Positions 1 to 7,968 of a DNA stretch of 45,734 bases are shown piece by piece. Below the pieces are notes generated by a model. It ran no database searches and was not told the origin of the DNA. It saw only the letters and a program-made list of their open reading frames with translations. The translations under genes and the position numbers were made by a program. Every line of letters starts with the position of its first letter. The stretch's first letter is position 1. This DNA comes from Candidatus Yanofskyibacteriota bacterium (GTDB lineage Bacteria > Patescibacteria > Paceibacteria > 2-02-FULL-40-12 > IGHO2-12-FULL-4): the NCBI GenBank assembly GCA_016185525.1, contig JACPNK010000001.1:1-45734 (forward strand), read 5' to 3'.

Positions 1-528
1 GATTAAAAAACCTCTTTCTAAAAACTTTTCTGCCGTTTCCCAGTTTGAAGTAAACGAATGCACCACACCTCTGACCGCCGAGCCGCTAAACAAAGTTGCC
101 GCCGCATCCAGCATCTCCAACATATCCATGTAAGCGTCCCGGCAGTGCAAGATCAAGGGCTTATTTGTTTCTCTGGCCAATTCCAAAAATTTTATAAAAC
201 GGTCTTTTTGTTTGGCAATCATGTCTTCGCCCGTAGTTCTGTAATAGTCCAGTCCGATTTCACCAACTGCAACAACTTTTTTCTCTTTCAACAATTCGCG
301 GTATTTTTCAATATCCGCCTCTTCGTGAAGATTGTCGTTAGGGTGCAACCCTACCGCCGCCCAGACACCTTCATACTTTTTTGCCAGTTCAACCGCTTTA
401 GCCGACATCTCAAAATCAGTGCCGACAGCGACCATTTTAATCCCGCTATCAAGGGTTCTTTTTATCATTTCTTCGCGGCCCTGATCGTATTGAGGAAATT
501 GTGGGTGAGAGTGCGAGTCAAAAAACAT
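1..528 (-). CDS. tatD: TatD-family metal-dependent hydrolase (3' part outside window)
   Basis: The window edge cuts off the C-terminus; the 176 N-terminal residues are visible. They show the TatD/YcfH TIM-barrel metallohydrolase pattern: D-S-H-S-H at residues 4-8 (metal-binding HxH), a GEIGLDYY segment with metal-ligand Glu90, LHCRDA with His128, and VHSF with His157. Members act as Mg-dependent DNases or general phosphoesterases in the cytoplasm. The start is the ATG directly before the FFDSHSHPQF segment, which is the normal N-terminus for this family. The gene lies downstream of metG on the same strand, a common bacterial arrangement, but here about 110 bp of repeat sequence separates the two. 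The family call is firm; the in vivo substrate is not known from sequence. Confidence 0.93.
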   Translation of the reverse strand, partial: MFFDSHSHPQFPQYDQGREEMIKRTLDSGIKMVAVGTDFEMSAKAVELAKKYEGVWAAVGLHPNDNLHEEADIEKYRELLKEKKVVAVGEIGLDYYRTTGEDMIAKQKDRFIKFLELARETNKPLILHCRDAYMDMLEMLDAAATLFSGSAVRGVVHSFTSNWETAEKFLERGFLI

Positions 529-665
529 GTTTAAAAAAGTCCAAAGCTCAAATGACTAATGACAAATCAATGTCAAAATCCAAATTAAATTCTTCTTTTT
601 GGGCTTTGTCATTTGTCATTGAATTGTCATTTGGATTTAGTCATTTGTCATTGTTTAGTCTGGGG
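529..665. repeat. AATGACAAATGAC-type repeat cluster with inverted copies
   Basis: This AT-rich spacer between metG and tatD is built from repeated units of the type AATGACAAATGAC and ATTTGTCATTTG in both orientations, so it can fold back on itself. It runs into the 3' end of metG: the last codons of metG (N-N-D-K-stop) are the repeat itself. The same unit occurs in frame inside tsaD near 36575-36606. Confidence 0.75.
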
Positions 666-2152
666 AATAACACTTGGCTTTTCTGAATTACCAACTTTTG
701 GTAACCTAGGTTCTCCAGCCCTTTTCCCAACGACCAGCCAAAAGATTTAAGAATTTTTTCTGCGGTCTCCGGCATAAATGGATAAATCAAAAAAGAAATG
801 TTTAAAATCAAAAAAACAAGGTTGGTCATTACTTCTAAAAAGTGGTCTGGGTCGGATTTAGCCAACTCCCAAGGTTTGTGTTGATTAACATATCCGTTGG
901 CGAAACTTACCAAACTAAAAACATCGGACAAGGACTCATGCAGTCTGAAGCTATTTATATTTTTTTCGTAAGATTCTTTTGTTTTTTTGATGAGTTCTAC
1001 AATCTCTTTGTCTTCCAAATTTTTCCTATAGTTTATTTCCCCAAGCAAACCATTTTCTATCAAAGTCAAAACTCTTTGCACCAAATTGCCTAAACCATTG
1101 GCCAAGTCCGCTTGATATCTTTCTTCCAATTTTTTGTATGAAAAGTCGCCATCCTCCCCCGAAGGAATTTCCCTCAAGAGATAATACCTAACCGGGTCAA
1201 CGCCGTATTTTTCTGCCAAAACAAAAGGATCAACAACATTGCCAATGGTCTTGGACATTTTCTGACCTTCAACGGTTATAAAACCATGCACAAAAATTGA
1301 CTTTGGCAAAGACAAACCCGCCGACAAAAGCATTGCCGGCCAAATCATGGCGTGGAAACGCAAAATATCTTTGCCGATTAAATGCACATCCGCCGGCCAA
1401 AATTTTTTGAACTGCTCTGTTTCGTCAAAATAGCCGACAACGGAAATATAGTTGGTAAGGGCGTCACACCACACATATACCGTAGAAGTTTCGTCTCCCG
1501 GCACCGGAATCCCCCACTTTAAATCTTTGCTTGGTCTGGAGAAACTCACATCTTCAGCGTCATCAAGCAAGTTTAAAATTTCATTCTGCCGGTGTTCGGG
1601 CAGAATTTTCATTTCCTGATTTTTTATGGCTTCACTAATCTGCCTTTTGTACTTGGTCAGCCTAAAAAACCAATTCTCTTCCTCAACAACTTCCGGTTTT
1701 TGTTTATGCAAAACACATTCACCGTCTTTCAGTTCGCTAGGCTTCATAAAAGCTTCGTGACCCACGCAATAAAGGCCTTTGTATTTGGCTTTGTACAAGT
1801 CGCCGCTTTTTTCCAAAGCCCGCCACATTTTTTCAACCGCCGGCCAGTGGCGCTGGCGGTCGGTAGTTCTTATGAAGTCGTTGTTTGAAATGTTAAGTGT
1901 ATCAGCCAATAACTGAAACTTCGCCGCAGTCTCGTCAACAAACTCCTGCTTATCTCTGCTTTCCGTTTCAGCAACTTTGGCAATTTTAGCGCCATGTTCG
2001 TCAGTGCCTGTTAAAAAATATGTCTCTTTGCCAAGCAAAAAATTATAGCGCGCCAAAACATCTGCCTGCAGCAACTCCAAAGCATATCCGACATGTGGCG
2101 AAGCATTAACATAGGCAATACTTGTTGTAATATAAAACTTGTCCTTCAGCAT
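641..2152 (-). CDS. metG: Methionyl-tRNA synthetase
   Basis: A class I synthetase of 503 residues that charges tRNA-Met. The HIGH motif appears as HVGY at residues 20-23 within SIAYVNASPHVGYALE, and the KMSKS loop as KMSKT at residues 298-302 (GQKMSKTIGNVVDP). The WCDALTNY segment near residue 228 is typical of the family. There is no C-terminal EMAP-type tRNA-binding domain, so this is the short form. I chose the start at MLKDKFYITT; the longer frame to 2194 adds 14 unrelated residues. A TATTCT box at 2159-2164 leaves 6 nt before this ATG, suggesting a leaderless transcript. The stop codon lies inside an AATGACAAATGA repeat, so the C-terminal tail is repeat-derived. tatD follows downstream. 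Confidence 0.95.
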   Translation of the reverse strand: MLKDKFYITTSIAYVNASPHVGYALELLQADVLARYNFLLGKETYFLTGTDEHGAKIAKVAETESRDKQEFVDETAAKFQLLADTLNISNNDFIRTTDRQRHWPAVEKMWRALEKSGDLYKAKYKGLYCVGHEAFMKPSELKDGECVLHKQKPEVVEEENWFFRLTKYKRQISEAIKNQEMKILPEHRQNEILNLLDDAEDVSFSRPSKDLKWGIPVPGDETSTVYVWCDALTNYISVVGYFDETEQFKKFWPADVHLIGKDILRFHAMIWPAMLLSAGLSLPKSIFVHGFITVEGQKMSKTIGNVVDPFVLAEKYGVDPVRYYLLREIPSGEDGDFSYKKLEERYQADLANGLGNLVQRVLTLIENGLLGEINYRKNLEDKEIVELIKKTKESYEKNINSFRLHESLSDVFSLVSFANGYVNQHKPWELAKSDPDHFLEVMTNLVFLILNISFLIYPFMPETAEKILKSFGWSLGKGLENLGYQKLVIQKSQVLFPRLNNDK

Positions 2153-2158
2153 ATCCCA

Positions 2159-2164
2159 AGAATA
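2159..2164 (-). promoter_or_regulatory. -10 box for leaderless metG
   Basis: TATTCT on the minus strand ends 6 nt before the metG ATG at 2152. A start point 6-8 nt after the box would fall on the start codon. It is a weaker match than the other boxes in this window, and no clear -35 is seen. Confidence 0.45.
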
Positions 2165-2189
2165 CTCCAAAATTATACATAAATCTAGT

Positions 2190-2216
2190 AACAAAAAAGC
2201 CAGAAATTCTGGCTTA
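2190..2216 (-). terminator. Rho-independent terminator after the PspA-like gene
   Basis: On the minus strand, AAGCCAGAATTTCTGGCTT forms a hairpin followed by a T run. It overlaps the stop codon of the 2214-3002 gene and separates that cluster from metG. Confidence 0.8.
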
Positions 2217-3002
2217 AACTTGCTGTTCTTCTTCGCTTAACACTTCTACCTCGTGAGGAGCCGGCGGCAAACATATCCTCTGCCTGATTTCTTCAATTTC
2301 TTTGCGAACTTCCGCTTGCTGCCTAAATTGCAAAAGTTTCTGACACCCGTTGTTTTGGACCATACCCAAGAGAGAATCGGACTTCAAGTCCTCGTGTTCC
2401 ACTTTCAAAAGAAGCTGTCCTATCTGCCCGCCAATTGTAAAACCGGCTTTTGCTTCAACATCCGATGTCAGCGCGTAAAGCTGTCTCTTGGCTTCGGTAA
2501 TCTGTGCAACGATTTTAACTGTCTCGGCCTTTGTCTTCAGGCTGTCAAACTCCATTTCCTTCAAGTCCAAGTTTTGGCGCAAGGCTTGAAGAATTCTCTG
2601 CTGGTCGCCAAGATGAGAGCCAAAACATTCTGCCCTTTTTCCTGCTTCAACCTTGGCAACAACGGCAACCGTCAAAGCTTCTTCGTCGCCAACCCGAGCG
2701 GCTTCTTCTGCTACTGAAGCATACTCGGAAGCAAGCAGAAATTGTTCTTGCTGGCGTCTTGTCGTTTGCGTCAAATTGGCGTCAACGGTAGCCACCGACT
2801 CTCTCAACAAACCCACCGCCCGAGCGTGTTCTTTAAGCAATCTGTCAATTTGTTCCGTAACATTTTCTTCTTTTTGCCTTAAAAGCCCGCGAACTACATT
2901 TGAACCCTTGTTCAAAAGAGACTTTGAAACCGGAAAACCATTCTTGTAGTCACCGTAAAAAAATAATCCTCCTCCAGCAAGCAGAATAAGTTCAAAAATC
3001 AT
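2214..3002 (-). CDS. PspA/IM30-like coiled-coil protein with N-terminal membrane anchor
   Basis: 262 residues. Residues 2-17 are hydrophobic (IFELILLAGGGLFFYG), and the next roughly 180 residues are long, charged, heptad-like helices rich in Glu, Gln, Lys and Ala. The spacing of the helical segments and the VEAKAGFTIGG-like portion resemble the PspA/IM30 (ESCRT-III-like) membrane-stress proteins, but I see no diagnostic catalytic motif, so the family is tentative. The start overlaps the stop of the upstream gene by 4 bp (ATGA), indicating translational coupling. It is the last gene of a three-gene minus cluster beginning at 4346 and ends in a hairpin terminator. A membrane-surface scaffold role is inference. 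Confidence 0.6.
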   Translation of the reverse strand: MIFELILLAGGGLFFYGDYKNGFPVSKSLLNKGSNVVRGLLRQKEENVTEQIDRLLKEHARAVGLLRESVATVDANLTQTTRRQQEQFLLASEYASVAEEAARVGDEEALTVAVVAKVEAGKRAECFGSHLGDQQRILQALRQNLDLKEMEFDSLKTKAETVKIVAQITEAKRQLYALTSDVEAKAGFTIGGQIGQLLLKVEHEDLKSDSLLGMVQNNGCQKLLQFRQQAEVRKEIEEIRQRICLPPAPHEVEVLSEEEQQV

Positions 3003-3457
3003 TTTTCCCTCCTTTGTTTGTTTTCGTTGATTCTTTTCCTTAAAGAATTTATTTTTATCTGCCCTTGGGCAAGTTCGTCTGAAATGAGTCTTACCGACCC
3101 GCTTAACTTAAAATTGCCAAGAGTTTTTTCCACAACTTCCAAACCTTCTTCCTGTTTTATCTGCGTACTTCCGTCAATGTTAATTTCTTCAGACAAGTTA
3201 AGGCTCTCTTCGGGCAGAACAGCCGAGCCGTCAATTTCCGTCACAAAACATTTGAGTCCGGCAAACCCGCCGAATACTTCTGTTTTCTGCATTTCCACTC
3301 TCATCCTGACAACCCTTCCGCCAACTGAAATGTAAAATTCTCTGCTTAGTCTTTCCCTTGATTCTTCTTTTTTCCTTTGGATATTTTCTTCAAGCTCTGA
3401 AAAATCAGGAAGAACGGGCATGAAGAAATCAAAAAGAGAAAAGTTATTTTTAAACAT
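2999..3457 (-). CDS. Hypothetical protein with N-terminal charged helix
   Basis: 152 residues of unrecognised family. After a short hydrophobic start (MFKNNFSLFDFFMPVLPDF) comes a charged helical stretch (about residues 20-42), then alternating beta-like segments (EFYISVGGRVVRMRVEM) and a charged C-terminus. The start overlaps the stop of the 3450-4346 gene by 8 bp, and its own stop overlaps the next start by 4 bp, so it is a tightly coupled middle gene of a three-gene operon. It has no signal peptide, catalytic motif or metal motif that I can identify. A partner role with the flanking membrane and PspA-like proteins is plausible but unproven. Confidence 0.7.
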   Translation of the reverse strand: MFKNNFSLFDFFMPVLPDFSELEENIQRKKEESRERLSREFYISVGGRVVRMRVEMQKTEVFGGFAGLKCFVTEIDGSAVLPEESLNLSEEINIDGSTQIKQEEGLEVVEKTLGNFKLSGSVRLISDELAQGQIKINSLRKRINENKQRREK

Positions 3458-4346
3458 CGACTCTATCCTTTAATCTTTTCTGGAGCCTTTCCAAGACAAG
3501 CCTGCTTTCTTTCGCTTCGGGAAAATCAAGTTTGAAAGAGCCTAAGCTCATGTTTTTCTTTGCAGACTCTTCTTTTGCTTTCCGTCTGTTCTGAAACTGT
3601 TGTTTCCAGAAATCCGGCGACAAAAACACAACAAGGCCTCTGACGGCAAAAACAGGTACAGCCCCAGGGATGGTCGCCGCAAAAAGCAGATAAAGCCAGC
3701 CGCTTTTCCAGTCAAAACGGTACCAAACCGTTTCTTCTACAAAACAAGAAATAAAAAAACTAATAGCGCCGCCAAACTGGGTAATAAGCAAAACTAAAGC
3801 CAGAAAATCAGCCAGTCCGAACTTAGCAAACTCAACTTCCGGCGGTTTATTTCCTTTTTCAAGAATGCCTCTTATCGCCATTGTGTCTAAAAACTCCACT
3901 TTCAGAAAGTTACGGCTTATCATCTCAAGTCTCGCCGGCAGTTTGAGAGCTTCTTTGTCGGTTTGTCCGAGGGGAGCGTTGTCAATTTTTCTTTCCGTCT
4001 TGATCTTGGCCACGACACTTGCTTTTGCAAACAACTCTTCAAACACAACTTTTTCCTGATACGCTTCTCTGATAATAGAACCGTCGGTCACTCCCAACAA
4101 AACCCCATTTCTGACGCTCTCACTTTTTTCATCATACAGCAAAGGCTTCAGCTGTTCCTGGGCATCAGCAACCGAAAAAAATAACGCTTTTTTATAAATT
4201 CTGACTTTGTTTGTGTCGTTTCCTATCACCAGAAATAAGAAGCTTATTACAAAAGAAATAATGCATCCCACAAACCAGCCCGCACTGCTATAATCTGCAA
4301 AATCTGACGCTTCCATTTTTGGAACATCGTTATTGTAATATTTCAT
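3450..4346 (-). CDS. Hypothetical multi-pass membrane protein
   Basis: 298 residues, family not recognised. Hydrophobic segments lie at about residues 24-42 (WFVGCIISFVISFLFLVIG), 173-200 (LADFLALVLLITQFGGAISFFISCF) and 213-238 (GWLYLLFAATIPGAVPVFAVRGLVVF), with a large soluble domain between the first two and a basic C-terminal tail. It is the first gene of the cluster 4346 to 2214. A GGGGG-rich Shine-Dalgarno-like stretch sits a few bases before the ATG, unlike many genes here that look leaderless. No enzyme motif is visible. Confidence 0.7.
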   Translation of the reverse strand: MKYYNNDVPKMEASDFADYSSAGWFVGCIISFVISFLFLVIGNDTNKVRIYKKALFFSVADAQEQLKPLLYDEKSESVRNGVLLGVTDGSIIREAYQEKVVFEELFAKASVVAKIKTERKIDNAPLGQTDKEALKLPARLEMISRNFLKVEFLDTMAIRGILEKGNKPPEVEFAKFGLADFLALVLLITQFGGAISFFISCFVEETVWYRFDWKSGWLYLLFAATIPGAVPVFAVRGLVVFLSPDFWKQQFQNRRKAKEESAKKNMSLGSFKLDFPEAKESRLVLERLQKRLKDRVDV

Positions 4347-4376
4347 TTTCCCCCTTTCTCAAGAAAAATATAAGAT

Positions 4377-4407
4377 TTTTAAAAAACAGCCCACTCCTAA
4401 GGCTGTT
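4377..4407 (-). terminator. Rho-independent terminator downstream of rsmI
   Basis: On the minus strand, ACAGCC and GGCTGT arms enclose a short loop and are followed by a T-rich tract (TTTTTTAAAAA). It lies between the rsmI stop and the start of the 4346 gene. Confidence 0.75.
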
Positions 4408-4454
4408 GCAACAATATATTAAACTTTGGTTTTTGTCAATACACCAAAAAACCG

Positions 4455-5141
4455 TTATCGCGTGGTGGTATTTACGGCAATTGTTAACTCCCCTTTTGAC
4501 AATTCTTCTCCGGCTTTTGACAAAATCTCCGAAGCTGTACCGCGGTAAATTGTCTCAAATTTTTTGGTTAATTCTCTGGCAACAACCAACTGTCGATTCT
4601 TCAATTCTTCATGCTCGGACATTTCTTTGAGAGTCTTGATAATTCTGTGGGGCGATTCGTAAAAAACGACGGTATGTTCGGAATCGGCAATTTTTTGAAA
4701 AAAAGTTTTTCTGCCTTTTTTGTGAGGAGAGAATCCTAAAAACAAAAACCTATCAGTCGGAAATCCGGAAATGCTTAAAGCGGCAACAGCCGCGTTGGGC
4801 CCAGGAATCGGAACGATCTCCACTTCCAGTTCCGGAGTTTTTAGCACTTCCTCAAGCAACTTGCCGCCCGGATCGGAAATGCCGGGTGTTCCGGCATCTG
4901 TTACCAAGGCAATGTCTTTACCTTCTTTCAGTAAATTCAAAACTTTCTCAACTTCTTTTTGAGAACTATGGTGATGGTAAGAAATGAGAGGCTTTTCTAT
5001 CTGAAAATGAAAAAGGATTTTTTTTGTAACTCTGGTATCTTCGGCAACAATCAAGTCAACTTCCCGCAAAATTCTTAAAGCCCGTTGAGAAATATCCTCA
5101 AGATTGCCGATTGGGGTAGCGACTACAAATAATTTAGACAT
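4455..5141 (-). CDS. rsmI: 16S rRNA (cytidine1402-2'-O)-methyltransferase
   Basis: RsmI 2'-O-methylates C1402 in the decoding centre of 16S rRNA using SAM. The protein has the family signature throughout: N-terminal SKLFVVATPIGNLEDIS, the VDLIVAEDTR segment, GTPGISDPG, and IPGPNAAVAALSISGFPTDRF followed by the FLGFSPHKKGRK loop. About 228 residues; the usual family has around 270-290, so a C-terminal extension is missing. I take the ATG at 5141 (MSKLFVV); the frame upstream adds nine residues unlike the family. The region just upstream is a large palindromic element, so regulation through it is possible. Confidence 0.94.
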   Translation of the reverse strand: MSKLFVVATPIGNLEDISQRALRILREVDLIVAEDTRVTKKILFHFQIEKPLISYHHHSSQKEVEKVLNLLKEGKDIALVTDAGTPGISDPGGKLLEEVLKTPELEVEIVPIPGPNAAVAALSISGFPTDRFLFLGFSPHKKGRKTFFQKIADSEHTVVFYESPHRIIKTLKEMSEHEELKNRQLVVARELTKKFETIYRGTASEILSKAGEELSKGELTIAVNTTTR

Positions 5142-5152
5142 AAAAAAAGAAA

Positions 5153-5316
5153 AAAGCTTCGCGGACACAGCTCTTTCAGTACGTTCGTCTGCTCCTGCGA
5201 CAGACTCACTCGCGCTGAAGTTGGGGTTTGCTCGCAGTTACAGAATAATTATACTGCTCGCAACCAAGCAACCCTCAACTTCAGAGCGACTTCAAGAGCT
5301 GTGTCCGCTGTGCTTT
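5153..5316. repeat. Branched palindromic element A (between AI-2E gene and rsmI)
   Basis: Outer arms 5153-5178 and 5291-5316 are inverted (shared part GCGGACACAGCTCTT). Inside is a second stem (GAAGTTG with CAACTTC) and a central hairpin whose loop, read on minus, is AGTATAATTATTCTGTAACT. The minus-strand core GGTTGCGAGCAGTATAATT is also present in element B at about 6464-6482. The element fills the spacer just upstream of rsmI. Confidence 0.75.
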
Positions 5317-5329
5317 ATCAATTCTCAAC

Positions 5330-6409
5330 TTATAGACTTTGCTCTGCCCCTTCTTCTATATGAATGTGATTCCTGTTTTTACTGAACTCATCCAGAATCT
5401 CCACAATAATCGCCGCCAGAGGCACGGACAAAATCATGCCCAAAATTCCGGCAAGTTTAAAACCTATAAGCAAAGCCAAGATAACTACGACCGGATTTAG
5501 TCCGACCGTTCTGCCCAGAACAATCGGCACCAATACGTGGTTCTCCAGCTGTTGAATTATCAGGTAAGCCAATATTACCCAAAGCCCCAAAGTTGTTGAC
5601 TGGGCAAAGGCCAAAATAACCGCCGGCACAGCCGCCAAAACCGGACCGACGTTAGGCACAAGTTCCAAAATCATGGCCAAAATTCCCAAAAGCAAAGCAA
5701 ATTTTATTCCCAGAAGAGAGAGGGTGATATAAACGGCCAGTCCGACGACCAGAGCAAGAAGCAATTGGCCTTGAATCCAACGCCCCACTTTTATTTCTGA
5801 TCTTTTCCAAACGCTCAAAATAGACGCCTCATATTCTTTCGGCACGACAGAACGGATGAAATTTTCTATCCCGCCCCGCATCACCGACAAATAGAAAGAA
5901 ATAACCACAACCGCCAAGAAAGAAAATATTCCGCCGAAAACGCTGACCACAAAACCAAAAGCTGAACTGGATGACGCCTGCAAGTAGCTGGAAAAAGTAT
6001 CCAGCAAGTTGAGCATTTCATTGAAAAAATCAACATAGCGGGACGAGCTTTCCTGCTGTGCTTTCTCCAGAGATACGGAAACCTTGTCTAAAAAAGTCGG
6101 CAAATCTTTAATCAGTTGATTTATTTCCCCGCTTACAAATGGCACCACCAAAGATAAAAGAAACAACGCTAAAACAAAAAGAGAGAGATACAGGAGCAAA
6201 ACACCGAGCAGCCTGGGAAACTTCTTCTGGTCCAGCCAGTTGGCAAAAGGCGTTACACCCGAAGCGATAATGATAGCAAAGAGCAGAATGATGATAATGT
6301 CCTTCAAAAGATACAGAAAAACAAAAAATAGCAAAATCAAAACAACCTTAAAAATGGCAAAGGTCTCGATATCGTGAAAAACTGTTTTTGGTCTTTCGTT
6401 ATTAGTCAT
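5330..6409 (-). CDS. AI-2E family transporter (PerM/TqsA-like, UPF0118)
   Basis: 359 residues, a polytopic inner-membrane protein. It has two N-terminal hydrophobic segments (VVLILLFFVFLYLLKDIIIILLFAIII), a third around VLLLYLSLFVLALFLLSLVVPF, an amphipathic soluble loop, and a C-terminal block with the family pattern GQLLLALVVGLAVYITLSLLG...LVPNVGPVLAAVPAVILA...NHVLVPIVLGRTVGLNPVVVI. Family members export autoinducer-2 or act as ion antiporters; the substrate here cannot be told. The ATG at 6409 (MTNNERPKTV) is preferred; the frame to 6463 runs into palindromic element B. Palindromic elements flank the gene on both sides. Confidence 0.9.
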   Translation of the reverse strand: MTNNERPKTVFHDIETFAIFKVVLILLFFVFLYLLKDIIIILLFAIIIASGVTPFANWLDQKKFPRLLGVLLLYLSLFVLALFLLSLVVPFVSGEINQLIKDLPTFLDKVSVSLEKAQQESSSRYVDFFNEMLNLLDTFSSYLQASSSSAFGFVVSVFGGIFSFLAVVVISFYLSVMRGGIENFIRSVVPKEYEASILSVWKRSEIKVGRWIQGQLLLALVVGLAVYITLSLLGIKFALLLGILAMILELVPNVGPVLAAVPAVILAFAQSTTLGLWVILAYLIIQQLENHVLVPIVLGRTVGLNPVVVILALLIGFKLAGILGMILSVPLAAIIVEILDEFSKNRNHIHIEEGAEQSL

Positions 6410-6410
6410 C

Positions 6411-6580
6411 GTTAAAACGTAGCCAATGTTGCTTTTGTAGACGCTGTGGGCTGTGGATTGCATGGTTGCGAGCAGTATAATTTTTCACTGCGAGCAAATC
6501 CACAGACCACAACGAGCGCAGTGTTTGTCGCTGGACAAACACAAGCGTTCGGAAAAAGTAACATTGGCGAAGTTTTAAGC
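6411..6580. repeat. Branched palindromic element B (upstream of AI-2E gene)
   Basis: Outer arms 6411-6436 and about 6551-6580 share TTAAAAC and GCCAATGTT in inverted order. Inside are a CTGTGGATT/AATCCACAG stem around a central hairpin with loop AGTATAATTTTTCACT (6474-6489), and a separate GTGTTTGTC-GCTG-GACAAACAC hairpin. It shares the core GGTTGCGAGCAGTATAATT with element A in the opposite orientation. Confidence 0.75.
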
Positions 6581-6595
6581 TACTTTTAAATTATA

Positions 6596-7873
6596 TCACA
6601 ATTTAAGCAAGTTGTAAATTTCAGGATCTTTTTCTTTAAATGGACCGATTACCGCCAGGTTTAATTTGTCAGTGCGGAATATGTCGTTTGCCACCTCAAA
6701 GATATCATCTACCGACACTTTGTTAAGTTTTTCAAACTTTTCTTCAGGAGTGAGCATCTCTTTTTGAAGTAACTCCTGTGAGGCGTAAAAAGAAGCTAAA
6801 TCATCAGAGGACTCAAAACTGATTGCCATTCTTCCTTTGATAGAATCCTTGGCTTTTTTTAGTTCTTTTTCCGAAACTTTTTCTTCTTTAAGTTTCCTAA
6901 ACTCTCCAAGAATAACTTCAATAGCCGGTTTTAGTTTTTCGCCTTCAAGTCCGGCAAAACTGCTGAAATCTCCGGTATCCATATAAAAATCGGCATCCGC
7001 GCCCACATAATACGCCAAACCTCTTTTCTCACGTACCTCTGTGAAAAGTCTTGAGCTCATACCGCCGCCTAAAATAACCGACATAATTTTTAAAGTTTCT
7101 CTTCTCGGGTCAAAAACATCATAACCTCTGACACCCAAGAAAACATGTGTCTGGTCTGTCTGTTTATTAAAAATTTTTAGCGCCGGTTCTTTTTGGTCAA
7201 TAATTACCCGTACAGGTTTCAATGTTTCCCTCTGTCTCATATTATCAAAATATTTAACAACCTCCTGCTTAGCCTTTTCTGAAGAAACATTACCGGCAAT
7301 AGCCACGACCGTGTTTTGAGCAAAGTAGTGAGAATCAAAATATTCTCTAAATTTTTCTACCGGCATTTTGAGGATATTTTCTTTTGGTCCGGCAATCGTC
7401 CAGCCCAGAGGCTGATCTCCATAAAGCAGTCCTTCGTGCACATCCATGATGTGCCTCATGGGGTTGTCAAAATTCATATTGATTTCCTGAATCACCACCC
7501 CTCTCTCTTTCTCAACTTCAGTTGGATCAAGCTTGGAGTTTAGAAAAATATCGGAAATTATTTCTAAAACAAAATCAAAATGCTCCATAGCGGCTTTGGC
7601 ATAGTAGCCGGTATATTCTTTTGAAGTAAAGGCATTATATTCTGCTCCTATAGCATCCAGTTCCAGTGAAATGTCCAAAGCATTGGGTCTCTTATCCGTG
7701 CCTTTGAACATCATGTGTTCCAAAAAATGCGAGATGCCGTTTATCTCTTTGGATTCATAGCGAGAACCGGTTCCGACCATGACCAAAACCGTAATCGTCT
7801 TGGTATGCTCCATAGGCACGATAATCAGGCGCAGGCCATTGCCAAAAGTGTGAAAATCAAAATGATTAACCAT
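6596..7873 (-). CDS. M16 family zinc peptidase (processing-peptidase/PqqL-like)
   Basis: 425 residues with the inverted zinc motif HxxEH at residues 49-53 (HFLEH) in the context GISHFLEHMMFKGT, and the downstream acidic helix ending VEKERGVVIQEI. Two M16 halves can be followed: the active N-terminal domain and a C-terminal domain with RLFTEVREKRGLAYYVGA. These are cytoplasmic or envelope-associated oligopeptidases. The frame is open up to 8041, but that part overlaps the terminator of the neighbouring gene. A TATAAT box at 7881-7886 sits 7 nt before ATG 7873, so I take this as a leaderless start; ATG 7897 is the alternative. No signal peptide is seen. Confidence 0.92.
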   Translation of the reverse strand: MVNHFDFHTFGNGLRLIIVPMEHTKTITVLVMVGTGSRYESKEINGISHFLEHMMFKGTDKRPNALDISLELDAIGAEYNAFTSKEYTGYYAKAAMEHFDFVLEIISDIFLNSKLDPTEVEKERGVVIQEINMNFDNPMRHIMDVHEGLLYGDQPLGWTIAGPKENILKMPVEKFREYFDSHYFAQNTVVAIAGNVSSEKAKQEVVKYFDNMRQRETLKPVRVIIDQKEPALKIFNKQTDQTHVFLGVRGYDVFDPRRETLKIMSVILGGGMSSRLFTEVREKRGLAYYVGADADFYMDTGDFSSFAGLEGEKLKPAIEVILGEFRKLKEEKVSEKELKKAKDSIKGRMAISFESSDDLASFYASQELLQKEMLTPEEKFEKLNKVSVDDIFEVANDIFRTDKLNLAVIGPFKEKDPEIYNLLKL

Positions 7874-7880
7874 TACTTTA

Positions 7881-7886
7881 ATTATA
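7881..7886 (-). promoter_or_regulatory. -10 box for leaderless M16 peptidase mRNA
   Basis: A perfect TATAAT on minus with 7 nt to the ATG at 7873. It lies just downstream of the terminator of the previous gene, where a new promoter is expected. Confidence 0.6.
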
Positions 7887-7898
7887 TTATTTTCCATA

Positions 7899-7944
7899 AA
7901 AAACAAAAGGACTGTCCTTAAATCTTTAAAAAGGGCAGTCCTTG
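7899..7944 (-). terminator. Rho-independent terminator of the PKD-domain gene
   Basis: On minus, arms AAGGACTGCCCTT and AAGGACAGTCCTT pair across a short loop and are followed by TTTTGTTTTTT. It lies 25 nt after the stop of the 7969-10218 gene. Confidence 0.88.
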
Positions 7945-7968
7945 AAAAAATTTCAGGAGATAAGAGGT

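Noticed and set aside
58..534. 158-residue plus-strand frame at the window start
   Set aside because: The minus strand here encodes a clear TatD with all metal motifs, so the plus frame is a shadow.
501..686. 61-residue plus-strand frame between tatD and metG
   Set aside because: It is mostly translated repeat sequence (A-Q-M-T-N-D-K) and overlaps both genes; no start signal.
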